Assembly: GCF_004944975.1 (NCBI RefSeq)
Contig: NZ_SPQG01000005.1
Span: 126,030-190,029 of the forward strand
Origin: Halorhabdus amylolytica
GTDB lineage: Archaea; Halobacteriota; Halobacteria; Halobacteriales; Haloarculaceae
Reading direction: 5' to 3'
DNA length: 64,000 nucleotides
Part shown: positions 60,211 through 64,000 of the stretch, one piece after another
Layout: every line of letters starts with the position of its first letter
How positions within the stretch are numbered: position 1 is the stretch's first letter
Notes under the pieces: model-generated
What the model was told of the DNA's origin: nothing
The model's input: only the letters and a program-made list of their open reading frames with translations
Database searches by the model: none
Position numbers and translations under genes: made by a program

Positions 60211-61449
60211 TCAGTCGGTGTTGAACACATCGAGTTGGTGGCCGAGCTTCTCGGCTTTCGTCTCGAGATACGATTCGTTCTCCGGATTGGGTTCGATCTC
60301 GAGGGAGTCGGTCTCGACGTCGAAGTCGAAGCGTTGCAGGGCCTCGACTTTCCGAGGGTTGTTCGTCAGCAGCCGTACGCGGTCGAGACCGATGTCCCGA
60401 AGCATCTGGGCGGCGGCGTCGAAGCGACGTTCGTCGGGCTCGAACCCGAGTTCGCGATTGGCCTCGACGGTGTCGTAGCCCTCTTCCTGAAGCTGATAAG
60501 CCTTGAGCTTGTTCAACAGGCCGATGCCCCGACCCTCCTGGTCGAGGTACAGCAAGACGCCGCCTTCCTCACTGATGCGGGCCATGGTCTCCTCAAGTTG
60601 GAACCCACAGTCACACTTCAACGAGTGCAGCGCATCGCCGGTCAGACACTTCGAGTGGATTCGCACGAGCGGCCGGTCCGTCTCGAGGTTCACATCGTCG
60701 AGATTGACCAGGGCGACGTGGGTCTCGCCCATATAGTCGTACCCGTAGAGATCGAACTCGCCGAACTCCGTCGGCAGACGCGTCTCGACCTCGCGGGAGA
60801 CGAGTTTCTCCCTCAGGTAGCGGTATTCCAGCACGTCCGCGACGGTCACGATCGGCATGTCGTACTCGTTGGCCAATTCCAACAGGCGATCCTCGCGAGC
60901 CATCGTCCCGTCATCGTCGACGACCTCGCAGATGACCCCCGCAGGACGGTGGCCGGCGATCCGCACGAGATCGACCGCGGCCTCCGTGTGTCCCTCGCGG
61001 TCGAGGACGCCGTCGGCCCGGGCCTCCAGAGGGAAGACGTGACCGGGCTTCTCGAAGTCAGCGGGCTCGGCGTCCGGATCCACGAGCGTTCGGATCGTCT
61101 CCGCGCGGTCGTATGCGGAGATCCCCGTCCCCGTCGAGACGGCGTCGACCGAGACAGTGAAGCGCGTGCTCATCTCCTCGGTGTTCTCAGAGAGAGGAAC
61201 CATCTGTTCGAGGCCGAGCGCGTCGGTCAGTTCGGGAGCCATCGGCGCACACACCAGCCCGCGCCCGTCGGTGAGCATGAAATTGATCTGCTCGGGCGTG
61301 ACGGTCTCGGCAGGGACGACCAGATCGCCCTCGTTCTCCCGCCCCTTCTCGTCGACGAGCATGATCATCTCGCCGGCCTCGAGGGCCTCGATGGCGTCCT
61401 CGACGTCGTCGAACCGCGAGCGATCGCGGTCGGACTCGACGATACTCAT
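60211..61449 (-). CDS. ribBA: Bifunctional DHBP synthase / GTP cyclohydrolase II
   Basis: A 412-residue fusion. The RibB half has [17 protein letters not shown] and [14 protein letters not shown]. The RibA half has the zinc site [20 protein letters not shown] and [19 protein letters not shown] cyclohydrolase II opens GTP to start riboflavin synthesis and the other half makes the four-carbon unit. This bacterial-type fusion contrasts with the archaeal GTP cyclohydrolase III route. Its ATG overlaps ribE by four bases. Confidence 0.94.
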   Translation of the reverse strand: MSIVESDRDRSRFDDVEDAIEALEAGEMIMLVDEKGRENEGDLVVPAETVTPEQINFMLTDGRGLVCAPMAPELTDALGLEQMVPLSENTEEMSTRFTVSVDAVSTGTGISAYDRAETIRTLVDPDAEPADFEKPGHVFPLEARADGVLDREGHTEAAVDLVRIAGHRPAGVICEVVDDDGTMAREDRLLELANEYDMPIVTVADVLEYRYLREKLVSREVETRLPTEFGEFDLYGYDYMGETHVALVNLDDVNLETDRPLVRIHSKCLTGDALHSLKCDCGFQLEETMARISEEGGVLLYLDQEGRGIGLLNKLKAYQLQEEGYDTVEANRELGFEPDERRFDAAAQMLRDIGLDRVRLLTNNPRKVEALQRFDFDVETDSLEIEPNPENESYLETKAEKLGHQLDVFNTD

Positions 61450-62099
61450 CCCGATCCCTCCATGGCCCCTAACTTCTCCATGAGCTCGGCTCCTTCGGCG
61501 GCATCGCCGTCACCGAAGGCCGCGAGGCGTTCGACGTACCGGGCGAGGACATCGACCTCGAGGTTTACCTCGTCGCCGACCCTCGTCTCCCGCAAGGTCG
61601 TCTCGTCCTCGGTAAAGTCGGTGATCGAGACGCTGAACGTCCGGTCGACATCGACGATCGTCAGGCTCACGCCGTCGACGGCGATCGATCCCTTCGGCGC
61701 GAGATAGGGAAGCAAGTCCTCCGGGGGTCGGATCGAGTAGATCCGGGCTTTCTCCTCGCGCCGGAGGTCCGTGACGACGCCCGTCCCGTCGACGTGACCC
61801 GTCACGAGGTGGCCGCCGAGGTCGTCAGTCAACTGGAGGGCAGACTCCAGATTGATCGGACTGTCCGGCCCGAGTCCCCGTAGTGTCGTCCGTCGATAGG
61901 TCTCGGGTGTCACCTCGACGGTGAACGTCCTCGCCTCGCGATCGGTCTCGACGACTGTCAGACAGGGGCCACCGACGGCGACGCTGTCGCCCGGCTCGAC
62001 GTCCGTCAGAACGTCGCTATGAACCGTCAACACGAGCGCGTTCGCTCGCCGGTCGACCTCTCTGATCGTCCCGACGTCTTCGACTATCCCCGTGAACAT
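61446..62099 (-). CDS. ribE: Riboflavin synthase, bacterial type
   Basis: A 217-residue riboflavin synthase alpha chain with two tandem lumazine-binding barrels. Repeat 1 starts MFTGIVEDVGTIREVDR; repeat 2 starts HLVTGHVDGTGVVTDLRRE, each followed by GDSVAVGGPCLTVV or GSIAVDGVSLTIVD. It dismutates two lumazines to riboflavin. It is unrelated to the archaeal RibC enzyme. First gene of the ribE-ribBA-ribH operon. Confidence 0.94.
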   Translation of the reverse strand: MFTGIVEDVGTIREVDRRANALVLTVHSDVLTDVEPGDSVAVGGPCLTVVETDREARTFTVEVTPETYRRTTLRGLGPDSPINLESALQLTDDLGGHLVTGHVDGTGVVTDLRREEKARIYSIRPPEDLLPYLAPKGSIAVDGVSLTIVDVDRTFSVSITDFTEDETTLRETRVGDEVNLEVDVLARYVERLAAFGDGDAAEGAELMEKLGAMEGSG

Positions 62100-62421
62100 C
62101 TGTCCGTCCTCCCGGTTCGGGAACCCCCCGGGTCGATCCGCCGGTCGTCACCACGGGTCGTCGGGCCCGCCGTTGGCGTCGACTCGTTTCCGTCTTGTCG
62201 CTCCATTCACGTGGCTCTTCGTCGCTCACCTGTATAAAATAATTGGAATCGATCCCAATTGTGTATAGCGCCGACCACGACGGCGATATCCGGGTGTCGT
62301 GACACTCCCCGACCCTGAAGGACAGGACTTTCGGCTCACATGCCGTGAGAGGCTCCACGTCGGTGGTCCCGGTCCGCCGATCGCACGATCGGCGGCACTG
62401 TCGGTTCCCTAAGTGGAGTGT
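62100..62421. other. Intergenic region with IS1341-end-like remnant
   Basis: About 320 bp between ribE and the small Cys-rich protein gene. It contains an AT-rich promoter-like stretch (tataaaataattgg, about 62232-62245) for the rib operon. At 62298-62340 it has gtgacactccccgaccctga and ctttcggctcac, resembling a degenerate end of an IS1341-type element. A perfect dyad ccgccgatcg/cgatcggcgg lies near 62376-62397. No FMN-riboswitch-like sequence was recognised. Confidence 0.4.
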
Positions 62422-62586
62422 TCACCCGAACGGCCCGCGATCGCCGCCGAAACCCTCCTCCATGACCGCACACTCGCCGTTCTGGTCGATCAGGACGCGA
62501 CCCTGATAGCCGCAACTACCGTTGTTGTTGTACTGACAGCGGGTGCAGCGACATTCGAGGTTCTTCGAGGAGTTGCCGATCGACAT
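62422..62586 (-). CDS. Small Cys-rich protein (DUF1540-like)
   Basis: A 54-residue protein starting MSIGNSSKNLECRCTRCQYN. Cysteines occur as CRCTRCQYNNNGSC and a later GECAVM, close to the DUF1540 pattern of small metal-binding proteins. Function unknown; a zinc or redox role is inferred from the cysteines. It is conserved-looking, full length, and too short to be found easily. On the same strand as the helicase gene, 48 bp after its end. Confidence 0.6.
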   Translation of the reverse strand: MSIGNSSKNLECRCTRCQYNNNGSCGYQGRVLIDQNGECAVMEEGFGGDRGPFG

Positions 62587-62634
62587 ACAGTGTGGTTTGT
62601 GACCCAGCCACTTGGAACCTTAGCCGCCCCACAG

Positions 62635-64000
62635 TCACTCCCGGTCGAGCAACGCTTCCAGCAACTGGATCGAGAGGGTCTTGTCCAGCGGGTCGTTTGC
62701 GTTCCCGCAGTGGGGTGACTGGACGCAGGCCGGACAACCGCCGTTGCAGTCACAGTCAGCAACCAGTTCGTGGGTCGTCGCCGCCAGTTCGCCAATCGAC
62801 TCGTAGCCAGCCCCCGCGATCCCGACCCCACCGGGATAGCCGTCGTAGATAAATATCGTACTCCGGTCGGTGTGGGGGTGGTGTGGCGTCGAGAGTCCAC
62901 CGATATCGCGTCGATCACACAGAAAGGAGAGGAGCATTGTGGCGATCATGGCGTGCTCGGCGGCGTGGATCCCGCCCGGGAAGTCGCCGGACGCCCGTAA
63001 TTCCCTCTCCAAATCCGATGGCAACGCATAGTACAGCGCCCGCGTCCGAAGTGTCGTCTCGGGAAGCGACAGGGGCTCGCGAGTGATCGCCTCGCCCGAA
63101 CGGGCGTCGTGGCGCTCGAAACCGGTGATCTGCTTGTGCATAGTCACGTCCGCAAACCGGACCGGCACGTCCGCCCGATCGGGGAACGACTTCTCACGTA
63201 AGTCCTCCTCGACGGTGATCGTCTTCTCGTGGAGGACGCGGGTATACTGGTCGGCGTGGGTCCGATCGAGCGTCGCGACGTCGTGATCCAGGTCGATATC
63301 CACGACTTCGTATTTCGTCCCCTGGTGGTGGTAGATCGCCCCCGGGTGGGCGTCCCGCAACGCATCGCCGAAGGGGAGCGACGCGATCACGTCGTTCGAA
63401 CCTCGCTCGCGGAGGCGGATATCGCGATCGTCTGCCGTCCGCAGGCTGGTTTCGTGCTGGGGACTGCCGCCGCCGTCGTAGAGCCATCGCGTCCCGGCAT
63501 CTGTGGTTCGTCGGTCGAGATCGCCACGATCGACGAGTTCGCGTACGACATCCGGGAAGGTTTCGCCGAAGTGGCGGTCGTCGTCCGGCGACAGCCAGTT
63601 CTCCCGGGCAGCCGACCGGACGTGATCCGGGAGGATCTGGTCGTTCCCGGGATTGGTCAGAGCCTGCTCGGGTTCGCGGTCGAACAGCGCTTCCGGGTGG
63701 CGGGCGACGTACTGGTCGAGTTGGTCCTCGCCGGTCACCAGCGCGACCAGGGCGGGGTCTTCGCCTCGTCCCGCCCGGCCCGCCCGCTGGAAGGTCTCCA
63801 TTCGCGTCCCCGGGTAGCCGTCGAGGACGACCGCGTCCAGTCCCCCGACATCGACCCCGAGTTCGAGCGCGTTCGTGCTCCAGACTCCACGGATCGACCC
63901 ATCGTGTAGGCCTGCTTCCAGTTCCCGGCGTCGATCGCTCGTCAGCGCTGCCTGGTACGCCCCGACCTTCGTCGCCAGCTTCCCCTCGCCACGCTCCCGG
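62635..64000 (-). CDS. DEAD/DEAH helicase with DUF1998 domain (MrfA/Hrq1-like), C-terminal part
   Basis: The C-terminal 455 residues of a large superfamily 2 helicase that continues past the window end. Motif V (STNALELGVDVGGLDAVVL) and motif VI (QRAGRAGRG) are seen near the right edge. The C-terminal DUF1998 domain has a four-Cys site (CDCNGGCPACVQSPHC) after IHAAEHAMIATMLLSFLCDR. This architecture is that of MrfA/Hrq1-like helicases linked to DNA crosslink or mitomycin repair. The first Met in view (63801) is internal, inside the helicase core. Confidence 0.88.
   Translation of the reverse strand, partial: RERGEGKLATKVGAYQAALTSDRRRELEAGLHDGSIRGVWSTNALELGVDVGGLDAVVLDGYPGTRMETFQRAGRAGRGEDPALVALVTGEDQLDQYVARHPEALFDREPEQALTNPGNDQILPDHVRSAARENWLSPDDDRHFGETFPDVVRELVDRGDLDRRTTDAGTRWLYDGGGSPQHETSLRTADDRDIRLRERGSNDVIASLPFGDALRDAHPGAIYHHQGTKYEVVDIDLDHDVATLDRTHADQYTRVLHEKTITVEEDLREKSFPDRADVPVRFADVTMHKQITGFERHDARSGEAITREPLSLPETTLRTRALYYALPSDLERELRASGDFPGGIHAAEHAMIATMLLSFLCDRRDIGGLSTPHHPHTDRSTIFIYDGYPGGVGIAGAGYESIGELAATTHELVADCDCNGGCPACVQSPHCGNANDPLDKTLSIQLLEALLDRE

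Noticed and set aside
62100-62300. FMN riboswitch before the riboflavin operon
   Set aside because: No conserved RFN-element-like sequence was seen, and such riboswitches are not expected in haloarchaea.
62413-62718. Plus-strand 101-aa frame
   Set aside because: It opposes the small Cys-rich protein and the helicase end, which have better coding character on the minus strand.

Overview
The window is chromosomal DNA of a halophilic archaeon (class Halobacteria). The coding sequence is GC-rich, the proteins are strongly acidic, and starts are mostly leaderless or ATGA-coupled. The gene set is archaeal: proteasome-activating nucleotidase, A-type ATP synthase, aRF1, archaeal TYW1, CTP-dependent riboflavin kinase, HTH-10 and HalOD1 proteins, and DUF1628-type pilins. 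The genus cannot be fixed from what is seen.

Core left arm (1-14183): the C-terminal end of PAN, a DUF309 protein, an atypical Nramp-family transporter coupled to a P-loop protein, and a GT-C membrane glycosyltransferase. Then come a minus-strand block (rhodanese, NUDIX, three haloarchaeal unknowns, RimI), aconitase, a dUTPase-family protein, an HTH-10 regulator, a HalOD1 protein, a solo IS1341-type tnpB element, methylglyoxal synthase and tRNA-Phe(GAA).

Integrated element (about 14184-29072): a roughly 14.9 kb island is inserted at the 3' end of tRNA-Phe. It is bounded by a 25-bp direct repeat with one mismatch, and its tyrosine integrase lies just inside the right boundary. A second, more degraded tRNA-3'-like sequence 120 bp further right suggests successive integrations. 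The cargo looks like a defence island: a 1250-aa STAND-type NTPase with an Mrr-like nuclease N-terminus (Avs/AVAST-like architecture), a PD-(D/E)XK-like protein, a protein built of two GIY-YIG-like halves, a stand-alone catalytic tyrosine recombinase, and several small proteins. About 1 kb of non-coding tandem repeats (191-192 bp units) lies between the PD-(D/E)XK gene and a small acidic protein gene. This array and the STAND gene are the best candidates for something undescribed.

Core right arm (29073-64000): a secreted protein and a pilin-like protein, an MPBQ/MSBQ-type methyltransferase, and a complete A-type ATP synthase locus (ahaH-atpI-atpK-atpE-atpC-atpF-atpA-atpB ... atpD). A small membrane protein and a Brp/Blh retinal-forming enzyme sit between atpB and atpD. 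Next are an MFS transporter, two tandem GNATs, a zinc-binding DUF6276-type protein, aRF1, a MinD/ParA ATPase, ArgRS, a sorbitol-dehydrogenase-like MDR, TYW1, a glycerol dehydrogenase, RibK, IlvE and DUF502. A metal-homeostasis cluster follows (DtxR - GDT1/UPF0016 - DtxR), then an Nmad3-like protein, a bacterial-type riboflavin operon (ribE-ribBA-ribH), a small Cys-rich protein, and the C-terminal part of a DUF1998 helicase that runs off the window.

A recurring oddity not explained by gene content: four genes (HTH-10 regulator, secreted protein, brp/blh, aRF1) have a short tandem duplication that begins in the last codons and runs across the stop codon.
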